Assembly: GCA_023101885.1 (NCBI GenBank)
Contig: JALPQD010000246.1
Span: 1-64,000, forward strand
Direction of reading: 5' to 3'
DNA: 64,000 nt
From: Typhlomys cinereus
Taxonomy: Eukaryota; Chordata; Mammalia; Rodentia; Platacanthomyidae
Numbering within the stretch: the stretch's first letter is position 1; every line of letters starts with the position of its first letter. Shown here in pieces: positions 22,291 through 32,848 of the stretch. The notes beneath the pieces are model-generated. The model saw only the letters and a list, made by a program, of their open reading frames with translations, did not search any database and had not been told where the DNA came from. The translations under genes were made by a program, and so were the position numbers.

Positions 22291-23629
22291 ACAATGAATG
22301 CAAATGAACCATTTCTTGCATTTGTAAAAAAAAGTTCATTTTTTGCACATCGACCTTTAAGTTTAATGTTGGTAAATTGTGTTACTATTTTAATTACAAT
22401 CCACAAAGATTAAAATAAAAATGTTTGACCATTAGATTTTCCTATTTATTTTAAATATATTTTAGTTTTTTGCTTGTCTTTTAATTTTATATTTTTAGTC
22501 TGCATATGCTATGAGATGCATGTCTGCAAATTTGCTGATTTTGTCCTTTGTGGTTTCTTCTGTCAATTCTAAGTTTAGTAAGTTGTCTCAGTTTCAGAGT
22601 TAAAAAATATTTAAATTCTTTTCCTGAGTTTTTTTTTAATAGTTAACTTTTTATTTGGACTAGAGTTTTCAGTGACAAAGTGGGTTTTATTTTCTGAAGC
22701 AGGTTTAGGTGCACAGTGGTGTTTTCTCCCTTTTCTCTGCCAACTACAGGTATCATTACAGCTACCACTGGTAGTCACAAGAGTGGTGTGCACATTCACA
22801 ATCATGAGGCTGTATCAGTACCTCATTGCAAAACCGACTCCAGAGTTAACATTAAGGTTCACATTTAGTGTTTTATATCCTAGGGGTTTGTTACATGAGC
22901 AATAATGCAGTCCATCATTGAGGTGATGTAGACTAATCTCATTGTCCTAAAAATACCCTATGTACAGTCTGTTTGTCCGCTGTCTGTCAGCCCCAACTCC
23001 AGTCTCCAAATCCACTGGAAGCTAGGGAACTCCTGCATACTTTTGCCTTTCACAAGGTGTTACTCAGGATTCTGAGAACCTAAGACAACAGAGAAAAACA
23101 TTCTTCAAAAACTTGTTTGAACACATTTTCTCCTTAATTACCAATGGTTCCAAATTCTCTAGTTTCAAGATTTTTCACACTCTTAAACATTATTGAGAGC
23201 TCTTGAAAATTTTATGTGGATTTCATCTATTAATATGGAGTGTATTAGCAATTAAACTCGGAAAGTTTAAATAATAATCAACTGACTTAAGGGCTTATAT
23301 AAGCATTAATAGATAAATATATTATGATTGGTGTCTGTCTTTTCCAAAATTGAAATCATCTGTAGAAGAGCCACTCTGCTTGAAGTTTGTGACTCTCTCT
23401 AGTGTCTCGTCTCACTTTAGGAACTAAACAGAAGAAGACACCCGAGACATTGCTTCATCTTTTCTCCATTATTATTTCATGACAAATACTTCGAAGCACA
23501 TGAAGAAAATCAAGCTTGAGAAATATCCGTCTGGGTAGGTGAGAGGTAGGACAGCTCTTGAATCTGATGACCTGAGTCCCATCCCCAGAGACCCATGTGG
23601 TGGGGGGAGAAAACTGCTTCAGAAAGTTA
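22291..23629. other. AT-rich unassigned sequence
   Basis: No gene or family recognised with confidence. Confidence 0.3.
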
Positions 23630-23657
23630 TTTTCTTTTTTTTTTTTAATAAACTTTA

Positions 23658-23699
<42 letters not shown>

Positions 23700-23927
23700 C
23701 AGAGAGCACTGTATGTCCCTGTGGAGGACCAACGATGACTTCAGGAATCATCCTGGATTGCTTCTACCTCCTTCTTACTTCACTCTGGGATTTTCCAAGC
23801 TCCACCCACCAGGGCTGGAAGTGAAGACCATTGCTCTTTCAGCTTGGTGTTTTTACGTGGGACCTGGGATCAGAGCTCACGACTTTATCTTGCAAGACAG
23901 AGTCTTAACCCCTGAGCCATCTCTTCT
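23630..23927 (-). mobile_element. SINE with B2-like head and (GT)n tail
   Basis: A T-run with AATAAACTTTATTTA and (GT)18 (23662-23697) is followed by the body (GGAATCATCCTGGATTG, CTCTGGGATTTTCC) and the reversed head CTTAACCCCTGAGCCATCTCT. This is the full layout of the family on the minus strand. Confidence 0.85.
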
Positions 23928-23949
23928 GATATTCAATCATGCATTTGTG

Positions 23950-23951
<2 letters not shown>

Positions 23952-23981
<30 letters not shown>
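23952..23981. repeat. (CT)n microsatellite
   Basis: About 14 CT units following a diverged segment. Short. Confidence 0.9.
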
Positions 23982-23985
<4 letters not shown>

Positions 23986-24235
23986 TCTCATCCAAATAAA
24001 TAAAAAAGGCTAATATATATATATTGGGAAACAGTGTAAAATGTTAGCATTCTTTTCAATAATCATATATGTTTTTCTCTGTGCTTGACAAGTGATTATC
24101 TATGCAGGATTGGCTGCAATGTGAAATCTGAAAGCACATCAAGTCACTTTATGTAAATAGTGACTGGCCTATCAAGCAGGCTAATCAATGCTTTATGCAT
24201 GATGATTTTTGTAACATGTGGTGATTATTTAAAAA

Positions 24236-24352
24236 CTATAAATCCATTCAACCATATTGCTCTAAATACAAATTCATTGAGTCCTATAGATCTAAACGTA
24301 AATTCATTGAATGGTATATATCTAAATATAAATTCATTGAGTCATAGAAATG
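24236..24352 (+). repeat. 30-bp minisatellite, three clear copies and one diverged
   Basis: Units at 24263-24292, 24293-24322 and 24323-24352 share TAAA..TAAATTCATTGA. A weaker copy precedes them. The unit length is a multiple of three, so one frame (24160-24402) encodes a repeated N-x-NSL pattern. I do not regard it as a gene. Confidence 0.8.
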
Positions 24353-24440
24353 TAAAATTTTTATATCTAAGTGTGAGTATATCAACGAATGTTACTCATT
24401 GATATCTCCACTAATCTCATCATCCTTAAAAACTGAAAAG

Positions 24441-24667
24441 CATGGTTGGAGAAATGGGTCAGGGGCTAAGACTCTGCCTTATAAGAAGAAGGTCCTGAGT
24501 TTGGAACCCAGATCCCACAGAAAACCACTAGGGAAAAACAGCGGAGGCCTGCAATTCTGGCACTGGTAGGCAGAGTCTGGGAAATCCCAGAGCCAAGAAA
24601 AAAGGAGGTAGAAGCAATCCAGGATGATTCCCGAAGTCACTCTTGGTTCTCCGCAGAGACACACAGT

Positions 24668-24721
<54 letters not shown>

Positions 24722-24738
24722 TCATACAAATAAACTAA
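24441..24738 (+). mobile_element. SINE with B2-like head, flanked by a 13-bp target duplication
   Basis: Head GGTTGGAGAAATGGGTCAGG, body GGCCTGCAATTCTGGC...GGGAAATCCCAGAGCC...GCAATCCAGGATGATTCC, then (CT)n (24669-24705) and (CA)n tails. AAAAACTGAAAAG flanks it at 24428-24440 and 24739-24751, fixing both ends and the orientation. Confidence 0.9.
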
Positions 24739-24751
24739 AAAAACTGAAAAG

Positions 24752-25490
24752 TGTTCATGCTTGTAATTATATCCAATTCTAAAATTTTAGTTTCTTTAGA
24801 TACTGATTTTTTTTTTAGAGCAACAGATGCTGTCAATTAATTTCTTTAACATGATAGGTTTACTAGGAGTATTTTGTGAATTCTCCCAATATCATGAGAC
24901 CTGGGTTGCTGATCTACTGTTCATCTAAGAACATTAGTCGAAGAAATTGACAAGTTTAGTTCGAAATCCACAAATCGCACAGAGCTTTTCTTTGTCATCA
25001 TCATACTTGAATGTATTAGTTGAAGAATAATCCTAAGAAACAGGAAGGAGAATAAGATAGAAAGGCCAACAAGGAGTCTTTGAAATCTCTCTTCTGCTCA
25101 GTCTCCTTGGAATGTGTGGTTAGGAAATTATACAAAGAAGAGGATTATTTCCCATCCCTCCCCCCTCACACCACCCCACAGCCTCCCTCCCCATTTCTAC
25201 TGTGGGTGGTTTTTTCAGATCTGGACCTCTCAAGAACCAATATAATGGTTCATCTTTAACTTCAAGTTGGTTGTGTTGAGAGATGCCAAGGAGATTAATA
25301 GATCAACTCTCTGGTAATCTCCAGAGAGACCAGTTCACAAAGTCTCTGACCTAATTAATGGTTCAGTCCATTAATGGATTCAAAATTTGATGAGATAGTG
25401 GGAAGGTGGTTGAAAGTGGGGTGCATGTGGTAGAAACAGACCACTAGGGTCATGTGCCTGAGAGACTTGTTTTCCCTTGGCTACTGTCTG
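24752..25490. other. unassigned sequence
   Basis: AT-rich with a short CT/C-rich segment at 25150-25195. No gene recognised. Confidence 0.3.
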
Positions 25491-25552
25491 TCTATTTCTC
25501 TCCCTCTCTCTCTCCCTCTCCCTCTTCCTCTCTCTCTTTCTTTCTCCTTCCA
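25491..25552. repeat. CT-rich imperfect microsatellite
   Basis: TCTCCCTC and TCTCTC words over about 60 bases. Frames with Ser-Leu repeats come from it. Confidence 0.85.
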
Positions 25553-25974
25553 CTCCACCATGGAGCAAACAGCTCCTGCCACATTCTCCCAATAGCCTGA
25601 TTCTGTCTTACCATCAGTACAGAATCATTGAAGCCAAGGAAAACCATGAATTAAAACCTCTGAAGTCATAACTGACAATCAGCATTTCCTTGCTTAACTT
25701 GATCACTCAACTTGGCATGGCATGACCAACTCAAAAAATCTAGAAGCTTTTTACATGTTGAATATAGGTTCCATGTAGAAATAGGCCCAGGATTGTTTTT
25801 GTCTCCACAGTGCCTGGACGATGAATTGGGAAAACCTGGGACTCTGGGGGTGGTGACTAACTGGGGGATTTCATGTGAGTTACACTTATCAATTATTAGT
25901 TATAGGCAGAAAAGAGCCAAAAAATTCTGGTAGATATATACTAGGCTAGAGCAAAGGGCAGTACAGGAGAGATT
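25553..25974. other. unassigned sequence
   Basis: No gene or repeat family recognised. Confidence 0.3.
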
Positions 25975-26135
25975 GGTTTTTAATTAGCTCATTGGATGGA
26001 GCCCATCTGATAGATTGTTTGCCTAGCCCTGGGTTTAATTCCTGACACCACACACCTCTGTAATCCCAGCCCAGGGAAGGTTGAGACAAGAATATCAGGA
26101 GTTCAAGGTCCTGCTCAACAAACCAATAAGAAATG
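25975..26135 (+). mobile_element. ID/B1-like (B4 class) SINE remnant
   Basis: A tRNA-like head (TTAGCTCATTGGATGGAGC...TTGTTTGCCTAGCCCTGGG) followed by a B1-like TCTGTAATCCCAGCCCAGGG and CAGGAGTTCAAGGTC. The ID-then-B1 order defines this class. Confidence 0.6.
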
Positions 26136-26143
26136 TCAGCACT

Positions 26144-26243
26144 GGCATCAACAACAAAGCTGATGTGGGATCTGGAGACTGAATTCGGGTTCAGCACTCG
26201 CCTGCTGAGCAAGTCCTTGACCAACTGAATTATGGCTCAAACT
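26144..26243 (-). mobile_element. SINE tRNA-like head remnant
   Basis: GGATCTGGAGACTGAATTCGGGTTC...GACCAACTGAATTATGGCTC resembles the reversed head of B4 or ID elements. Confidence 0.4.
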
Positions 26244-26250
26244 CCAGGAG

Positions 26251-26261
26251 ACTTCGCGCGC

Positions 26262-26302
<41 letters not shown>

Positions 26303-26560
26303 CATGTGTGCATGTGCACCAGAGAACACTTGAGTGTGTGTGCCCGTGGGAGTCCAAGAATGACATCAGGGATCATCCTGGATGGCTCTGCCTCCTTCGT
26401 GCTTTGCTCTGGGGTTTCCCAGGATCTGCCTTCCAGGGCTGAAAGTGCAGACTGCCGTCATTTCTGCCTCGCATCTTTTGTGTGGCATCTGGGGATTCAA
26501 ACTCAGGTTCTTCTGCTTTCAAGGCAGAGGCTTTAATCCCTGAGCCATCCCTTCAGCCCC
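26251..26560 (-). mobile_element. SINE with B2-like head and (GT)n tail
   Basis: (CG)n/(TG)n tail (26256-26300), body (GGATCATCCTGGATGGC, CTGGGGTTTCCCAGG) and reversed head AGGCTTTAATCCCTGAGCCATCCCTTCAGCCCC. CCAGGAG occurs at both ends (26244-26250 and 26559-26565), too short to be sure it is a target duplication. Confidence 0.85.
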
Positions 26561-26929
26561 AGGAGGGTTTTTTTTTTGAGCATACATTTTAAGTATGTTC
26601 ATTGTACAAAATTATTGGTTTGATGTGGCATTAAAAAAGGGTAGTATGATCCAAATGTGTCAAATCCATGTACGAAAATGTTATGATGCATAATATAAAT
26701 TAATGCTTAGAATACTTTTCACTTATCTCTGGTCATGATAAGGCTGCTGCATCTAAGAACTCACCACAGTGATGTCCACTCCCATTAGACCTGTACAATT
26801 TTGGCTTATCAGCATTTCACCATAGAAAGGGGAAGATTTCAAGAGACTCTCCACCTCCCTGCGAGACGATTGAAAGTTAATGCCAGGCAAGAGAAAGGGA
26901 GTTCCTTTACTCAATGATTTACCCACTCA

Positions 26930-27162
26930 TGAGGCATCCACGCCCCGGCAAATACTCAGGCCCCTGCCAGTACAGACTCCCAGAAAACCAGAGAACCACA
27001 CACTCACAAAGATGTGACATGGGAGGGAGAGAAGCTGCAAAGTGTGAGAAAGTATAAAGTGTGATGGGGCGAGGGGTGGGATTAGGATAGTAAGGGGGGA
27101 AATAGCATACAATCACTGTATTGATATACAAGTGTGTCAAAGAATAATAAAAATGCTTTCAT
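26930..27162 (+). mobile_element. old L1 3' UTR remnant
   Basis: A purine-rich tract (GTGATGGGGCGAGGGGTGGG...AAGGGGGG) followed by GATATACAAGTGTGTCAAAGAATAATAAAAATG resembles an L1 terminus with its A-rich tail. The 5' limit is unclear. The tract 26570-26930 is unassigned. Confidence 0.4.
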
Positions 27163-27244
27163 TTAAACCTTTAGAAATGAATAGACAATGTATGTAATGT
27201 TTCAGAGGGCCCACTATTTTTATCTCAGAATTACTGGGTCTGTT

Positions 27245-27582
27245 GTAAAGATTTTCATTTTGGGGACTGGAGAAACCGTGCAGTTGGTAACGGGTTTGAT
27301 ATTCAGAGCCCGTGTACAGCAAGCAACGTGGTGGCACACGCTTTTGATTCAGTGTTGGAATTCTGTAAGTTGGGGTTCTAGGGCTCGCTGACTCAGCAGC
27401 TGAGCCTATTTTGTGAGTTCCAAGCCATCGGGAGACTTTTTCTCAAAAACTAAGACAGACAGTACTGGAGTCAGAACCCCACATTGATTCTGGTCTCCAC
27501 ACGCAAATGCACACATGTGTACATGCACCTGCATGCACAGTGCACCTGCACATGTACATGCGTGCACACTCATTTTTAACAC
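27245..27582 (+). mobile_element. B4-type SINE
   Basis: A head-like GGGGACTGGAGAAACCGTGC, then a B1-like internal part including GGGCTCGCTGACTCAGCAGC and TTCTCAAAAACTAAGACAG, then TCTGGTCTCCACACGCAAATGCACACATG. The order and motifs match rodent B4A as I remember it, plus orientation. Confidence 0.65.
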
Positions 27583-28385
27583 TTCTTTGCTTGCCTAGGC
27601 AAAAACCACACTCCACATTTTGTCTAGACAAGTAGAGAAGTGGCTTCTGCCGACTTCAGTATCTCTCGCCTTCATCTGAGGCTTTCTGAAGCAACGAGAA
27701 TCAAGAATTTTTCGGTCTAAATTGGATGGAAAAGCTTCTCTTCTGAGCAGGAAAATGACTACTGGCTAAAGACTAATTAGAATTCTAAATTATGGGCTTC
27801 AAAATTCTTAATCACGGGGATCCTCTCTGCTTAGTTTGATCTCATTTTCTGTAACGCTCAAAGTCAAACGCTGCTTCCTGGAGACAAACGCATTCGCTCT
27901 CGCTCGCAGGCAGCCCAGCAGCCCACGCATGGCTGCTGCTCTCCCCTCCCACAGCCTGTCGCCCCCCCCCTCCGACGGTTCCCAAGTCACATGGCTCCCT
28001 CAGGGAAAAGCTCACTCACAGCCCATCCTCCTGTGAGAGCAATTCTCACTCTAGAGGGAGATCACGAGGTTGCTCATCCAAATGGGGGCAATGTGTGTGG
28101 CTAGCAACAGGGCTCCTCACAATGGAACCAGACAGTGGTTGAGCGCAAGGAGCCCTGTGAAAATCATGGTCTATGTTAATCCCAAGTGCACTCGAGTTAT
28201 TTCACAAACCACTAAGCGCATGCATTCCTACAGATGGATGCATGTAGAGACACAGATATCCTCTCTCTCTTCGGTCCCATGTATTTTTCATCCATGTTTC
28301 ATAGTGACATTGACTTTTGCTCTAGATTCAAGCAACATTTGAACACAGGATTTTCCTATTGCTTTATTTTTCTCAGGTGATACTT
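27583..28385. other. unassigned sequence
   Basis: No gene seen. The segment 27880-28020 has a slightly raised GC content with a C-run at 27962-27971. Confidence 0.3.

Positions 28386-28438
<53 letters not shown>
28386..28438. repeat. (ACT)n microsatellite
   Basis: About 17 perfect ACT units. It directly precedes an LTR fragment. Confidence 0.95.
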
Positions 28439-28439
28439 T

Positions 28440-28625
28440 TGAGATGGGCGTCAATGGTTTGAAATGACTCCAGCGTCTGCTATCCAGCCATGCTGCCTCT
28501 GCCATGAAAGACTGTATCTCCCCTCTGGACTGTAAGCTGAATAAATCTCCCTTTCTCCCTTAAGTGGCTTGACCTTGGGTGTTCTCACACAGCAACACCA
28601 AAGAGTCACTAGTCCAGTGGGTTTC
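28440..28625 (+). mobile_element. MaLR-type LTR 3' part
   Basis: GCCATGCTGCCTCTGCC, a polyadenylation signal in CTGTAAGCTGAATAAATCTC and TTCTCACACAGCAACACC...AGTCACTAG match the 3' end of MaLR LTRs in plus orientation. It is truncated at the 5' side by the ACT repeat. Confidence 0.65.
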
Positions 28626-28978
28626 GCATAGCACAGAGTGGTCTTGAACATGCTATATAGCTTATTCAGCTTACAGTCCAGAGGGAAGAAACAGCTCATT
28701 ATGGTGGGAAGGGCATCGTGGCTGCAGAAGCCAGAAGTAATCTAGGCCACTGCCGACATCACGGAGGCCCAGAGCTGTTGCTGCAAGCTCAAGAGCAGAC
28801 TGACTAAGTGAAGCATGGTGGAGTTAACCAGCCTCAAGGCCCACCCCATGATTGCTTTCCTCCAGCAAGGCCCCACCTCCTAAAGGTGCCATGAACTTCC
28901 CAAACAACTATCTATCCAAACACATGAGCCTGTGGGGGGCAACGGATATTTTAGACCCCGATAGTAGTCTGCCAGCTT
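28626..28978 (-). mobile_element. MaLR-type LTR, inverted relative to its neighbour
   Basis: Read on the minus strand it gives TTGTTTGGGAAGTTCATGGC, GGAGGTGGGGCCTTGCTGG...AGGAAAGC, GCCTTGAGGCTGG and CCCTCTGGACTGTAAGCTGAATAAG, the order of a MaLR LTR. The bases 28664-28685 are the exact reverse complement of 28520-28541 or so in the plus-strand LTR, so the two lie 3' end to 3' end. Confidence 0.65.
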
Positions 28979-29105
28979 CCACCTCCCCAATGTAGGCATT
29001 GCAGGTGTATATCACAATGCCCAGTTATACAGTACTGGGGGAGGGATCGAACTCAGTGCCTAGACAAACACTCTACCGACTGAAAGACATCCGTATCCCT
29101 AGGCA
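28979..29105 (-). mobile_element. ID/B1-type SINE
   Basis: Reversed B1 words (ATTGCAGGTGTATATCACAATGCCC) run into a reversed ID head (GGGGGAGGGATCGAACTCAG...ACTCTACCGACTGAAAGACATC). Confidence 0.65.
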
Positions 29106-31089
29106 ACACATTTCTGCCTGTTCAACTGTCATCTGTAGGCCACTGTGTGTAGCACTTTGGAATACAGTTTGCACAGCGTTAGATATTCAGAGCCGGAGGA
29201 ACCTGAAGGGATGGAAAACGTCAGTCACCTTCTGGGTAAAGAGAAAGCCTTCTCATGATGCTTTGGCTGCAGGAAGCAGTAAGAGAGTCTCCCCATGATG
29301 ACGCCGAGAAAGCCTGTCTTGACAGCATAGCTGTGGAGGAATTTCAATTCTGAAGACCAAATGTGAGCGCCACTCGACATGCAACTGAAACCTGTTGCAT
29401 GTCTTCCTGCTTCGATTTCAGGATTTGTGAAAGTGTCTTTTCAACCACAGCCTTGTGGGAGAAGTAAAATTGCAGCCTGGAGTGTCCACTCTCATGAAGG
29501 AGCTCAGCGACGACTATATTGTTTGACACATAAGGTCTCTAGGCTTTAATGAGTAAGTTGGTCAGAGGTTTTCTGAAGGTAGAAATCGATTCACAATGTT
29601 TACTCATGTTTTTCAAATGTCTGTCAAACATTCAATTGAATATTTGGAGCTTTCACTTGGATGACTAAATTGCCTTTTTTGTCACTGTTCATCAATGAAA
29701 GTGGACACATATTTTAAATTGCTTTTAAAAGACATTAATTTTTTTAGTTGTCTTACAGCGGACGTACAGAGAAAAGATGGGAACAAATGGACGTAACTGT
29801 TGACTGTTATTCAATACATCAGCAGATCTCAATTCCCTCACTCTCTCCTTTTATTCAACATCATATTTGTCTCTGGTAAATGATACTGTCTCAATCTGGA
29901 GTCACAAGGATGTCTGGAGAAGTAAGTTTTATTAGAAAAATCAATTTATTTTCACCTTTTGTGTGTAAATTGATGTCTGCTTTTTCCTTTGTTAGAAGTT
30001 GTTCTGTTCACCTGTAACTCTTATCAGCTAGAAATTTTTGGACCATGTATTGGATCACTCTGAATATCGTACCTCACAGTATATATACAATGTGATTATG
30101 TACATATGTACATATATATATGTGTTTTAATGTATGTGTCATACACATACAGCATACTTTATCAGACACACACACATAATGGTGATTACTTCCTAGATAT
30201 GATTTTGTATTGCTGCAAAAATATTTCCAGAAAGCAACACATGCTTTTCTCTTTCCTTGGGGGTACTAAGAATATCTAACAATCACAGTCATGCAGTTGT
30301 TTCCGATGATGTGTTTAAAAAATGGTCATAGACTTTTGTAACTTTACAAAAGCATATGTTATGATACATGCTTTTATACTGTTTGCTTGCTTTTTAGTCA
30401 ACTTCCATTGTATCAAAAATAAAAATTAGAATCACACCCTGTATCTGCACACTCAGGAATGGGGCTATGCGAAGGTAAACATTAATGACCACTGAAAGAC
30501 GAGAGAACTTGTTCTAGAAGATGTTAACAATCAGGTCAGTGGAACGAAGTGACACCTGGCTTGTCCTTGTTCCTTTGCCATGGGAAGTTCTCTGCTTGCT
30601 TTTCCCCTCTCTCTTCTGGCAAAGCTGCGTAACGCAGAAAGGAGGGGGCTCCGGGCTTTCCTGCAGACACTAGAGATGTGAATCTGTTTAATCATCAGTT
30701 CTGTGCTCATGCCCAAGATGGAGCAGAGCAACCAACAGGAGTGAGCACAAGGAGAAAAAGGGTCCTAGATCCACACTGCAAGATGTCTGCCTAGCAAAGA
30801 TCAATAGTGTGAATTTGCAGTTCATGGTTGTAAGTGAATTTCAAGAAAAAAGTAAGGGAAAATATCCTTTACAATGCGGCTTCACCAAATGTTATTTATT
30901 AGATGACTTATTAGTACTCAAAGATAATAATCCCATTTTGGAATGAGAGAACTGACGTTTCAGAGCTGTCCTCTGACTTCCACCCCCCCACCCCCCTCAC
31001 CAATAATAAACTATTTCAAGTTAAAACAAATTTTAAGGCAAAACAACACCTGGGTTATGCATTCTTACTGAAGTATGCTTTCTTTAAAA
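29106..31089. other. unassigned sequence
   Basis: No gene recognised. A TATA/ACAT-rich segment lies at 30085-30160. The 30540-30740 segment is moderately GC-rich and unidentified. Confidence 0.3.
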
Positions 31090-32541
31090 TATCACATGGT
31101 TTGGTACTAGGAGCCACCTATTAGGAAGTACATACGGCACTTAATTTTCTGGGTCTGGGATACTTCACTTAATATAATTGTTTCTAATGACATCCATTTC
31201 CCGGCAAATTCCAGTAATTCATCATTTTTGATGGCTGAGTAATACGCCATTGTATAGATGTACCACAGTTTCCTTATCCACTCATCAACTGTTGGACATT
31301 TGGGTTGATTCCATGACTTTGCTATTGTAAACAGTGCTGCTATGAACATGGTCGTGCTTGTGCTATCGAGGTGAACCTCTGCTGTATGGGGGGTTATTCC
31401 CAAAAGTGGAATAGCAGGGTCATATGGCATTTCAGTCTTTACTTTCTTTAAGAATCTCCAGACGGCTCACCAGAGTGGTTGTATGAGCCTGCATTTCCAC
31501 CCAGCCTACCTTGAGACACTCAAAGATAAATCTATGTAATACCTACAGTAATTCCAAGGATTATGAACAGGAGGGATGGGGTTGGAGGGCCACACCAGAA
31601 ACAAGGAGAGAGGGGACCATGTTACAGCAGAGAAAATAGGCCTCCATCAAGGACTCAAATAAGTAAAGAGACACCTGGTTAAGTTCACAGACGTTCGTTC
31701 CTGATCATTTACAACTGAGCGGGTATGATCTCAGCAGAGGGGAGGGCATATGGTCTGGCAGATGAAAAGTAACCATTTTGCAAATGGGTGATAGACCCCT
31801 CCCTCACTGTGGTTTCCTACTTTTATTACATCTACCCTTGAATGTGCTATTACAACAAGACTCCAGTTTAACAGCTTTTTGTCTCTGGCCAGGAGGTGAC
31901 ATACAATGCCCACCAGGATGGAGTGAAAGGCATTGCAGGGGCAGCAAAACTGCAAAAGAAAATCAACAAACCACAATCCAGAACTTCAGAGACTCTATCA
32001 ACCACCTAGAACTAGGCCAGACTAATCTCTCCCCATCCTGAAGCTCAGGGAAATTTGTGGAAGAGGGGGCGGTAAGATTGTAAGAGCAAAAGGATGGGAG
32101 GAGCAATGATTTGCAAGATACTGCACACAAGTTAGGGCTGAAGCAATCATAATTGGACTTTCCATGCCCTGCGCAATGTTCAACACACTATTGACCTCAC
32201 AAAGTCTATCATCTGCTAAAGGCACCAAGATCCTTGGAGACAAGGGATTGACAGCCACAGTAATGTAACTATGCTTAAGGGGAACACAGGAAAGGGTTCA
32301 GGGAAATGCCACTGGGTCCTTGTACGTCATCGGAGAGGAGGGCCCAGAGGAGAGTCTGGCATGCACATTAAAAAACTCTCTGGGGAGTGGGGGGAGGCAC
32401 TGGGGGATGGAGAGGGAGGGGTGAGGGGAGGGGGAGCAAGGGGTTCGGGGGGAGGAGAAAGGAGGGAGGGAAGTGGTGTACCTATTTAGTTTGTATGAGC
32501 AGAAATAATAATAAAAATGTTATAAAAAGTATCACATGGTT
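31090..32541 (+). mobile_element. L1: 5'-inverted L1 insertion with 12-bp target duplication
   Basis: TATCACATGGTT lies at 31090-31101 and again at 32530-32541. Inside, 31102-31497 is the end of ORF2 on the minus strand and 31498-32529 is L1 3' UTR on the plus strand with its A-rich tail at the right. The two pieces are nearly adjacent in L1 coordinates: the inverted part stops just past the ORF2 stop and the forward part starts a few bases further. This is the classic product of twin priming. Confidence 0.92.
31107..31497 (-). pseudogene. ORF2: L1 ORF2p C-terminal fragment in the inverted segment
   Basis: It encodes the last ~107 residues of ORF2p (starting [15 protein letters not shown] and ending LIGGS), with a short upstream piece. 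It lacks endonuclease, reverse transcriptase and Cys/His knuckle, so it has no function. It is more than 90 percent alike by eye to the same region of elements A and B. Confidence 0.9.
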
Positions 32542-32837
32542 GGGGCTGGAGAGATGGCTTAGGGGTTAAGACTCTGTCTTGCAAGTAGAAGGTCCTAAGT
32601 TCAGATCCCAGGCCCCATGTAAAATATGCCAGGCAGAAATAGCGGTGGCCTGCACTTTGGCCCTGGTGAGCAGAGCCTGGGAAATCCCAGAGCAAAGCAA
32701 CAAGGAGGTAGAAACAATGCAGGATGATTCCTGAAGTCACTTTTGGTTCTCCACAGGAACACACACACACACACACACACACACACTCCACATAAATAAA
32801 TAAATAAAAATAAATAAATAAATAAATCAATCAATCA
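32542..32837 (+). mobile_element. SINE with B2-like head, inserted at the same target
   Basis: It starts GGGGCTGGAGAGATGGCTTAGG directly after the L1 right target copy. The body has GCAGAAATAGCGGTGGCCTGC, GGGAAATCCCAGAGC and AGGATGATTCCTG. Tails are (CA)n, (TAAA)n and (TCAA)n. ATCACATGATT follows at 32838-32848, matching ATCACATGGTT at 32531-32541 except for one base. Confidence 0.92.
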
Positions 32838-32848
32838 ATCACATGATT

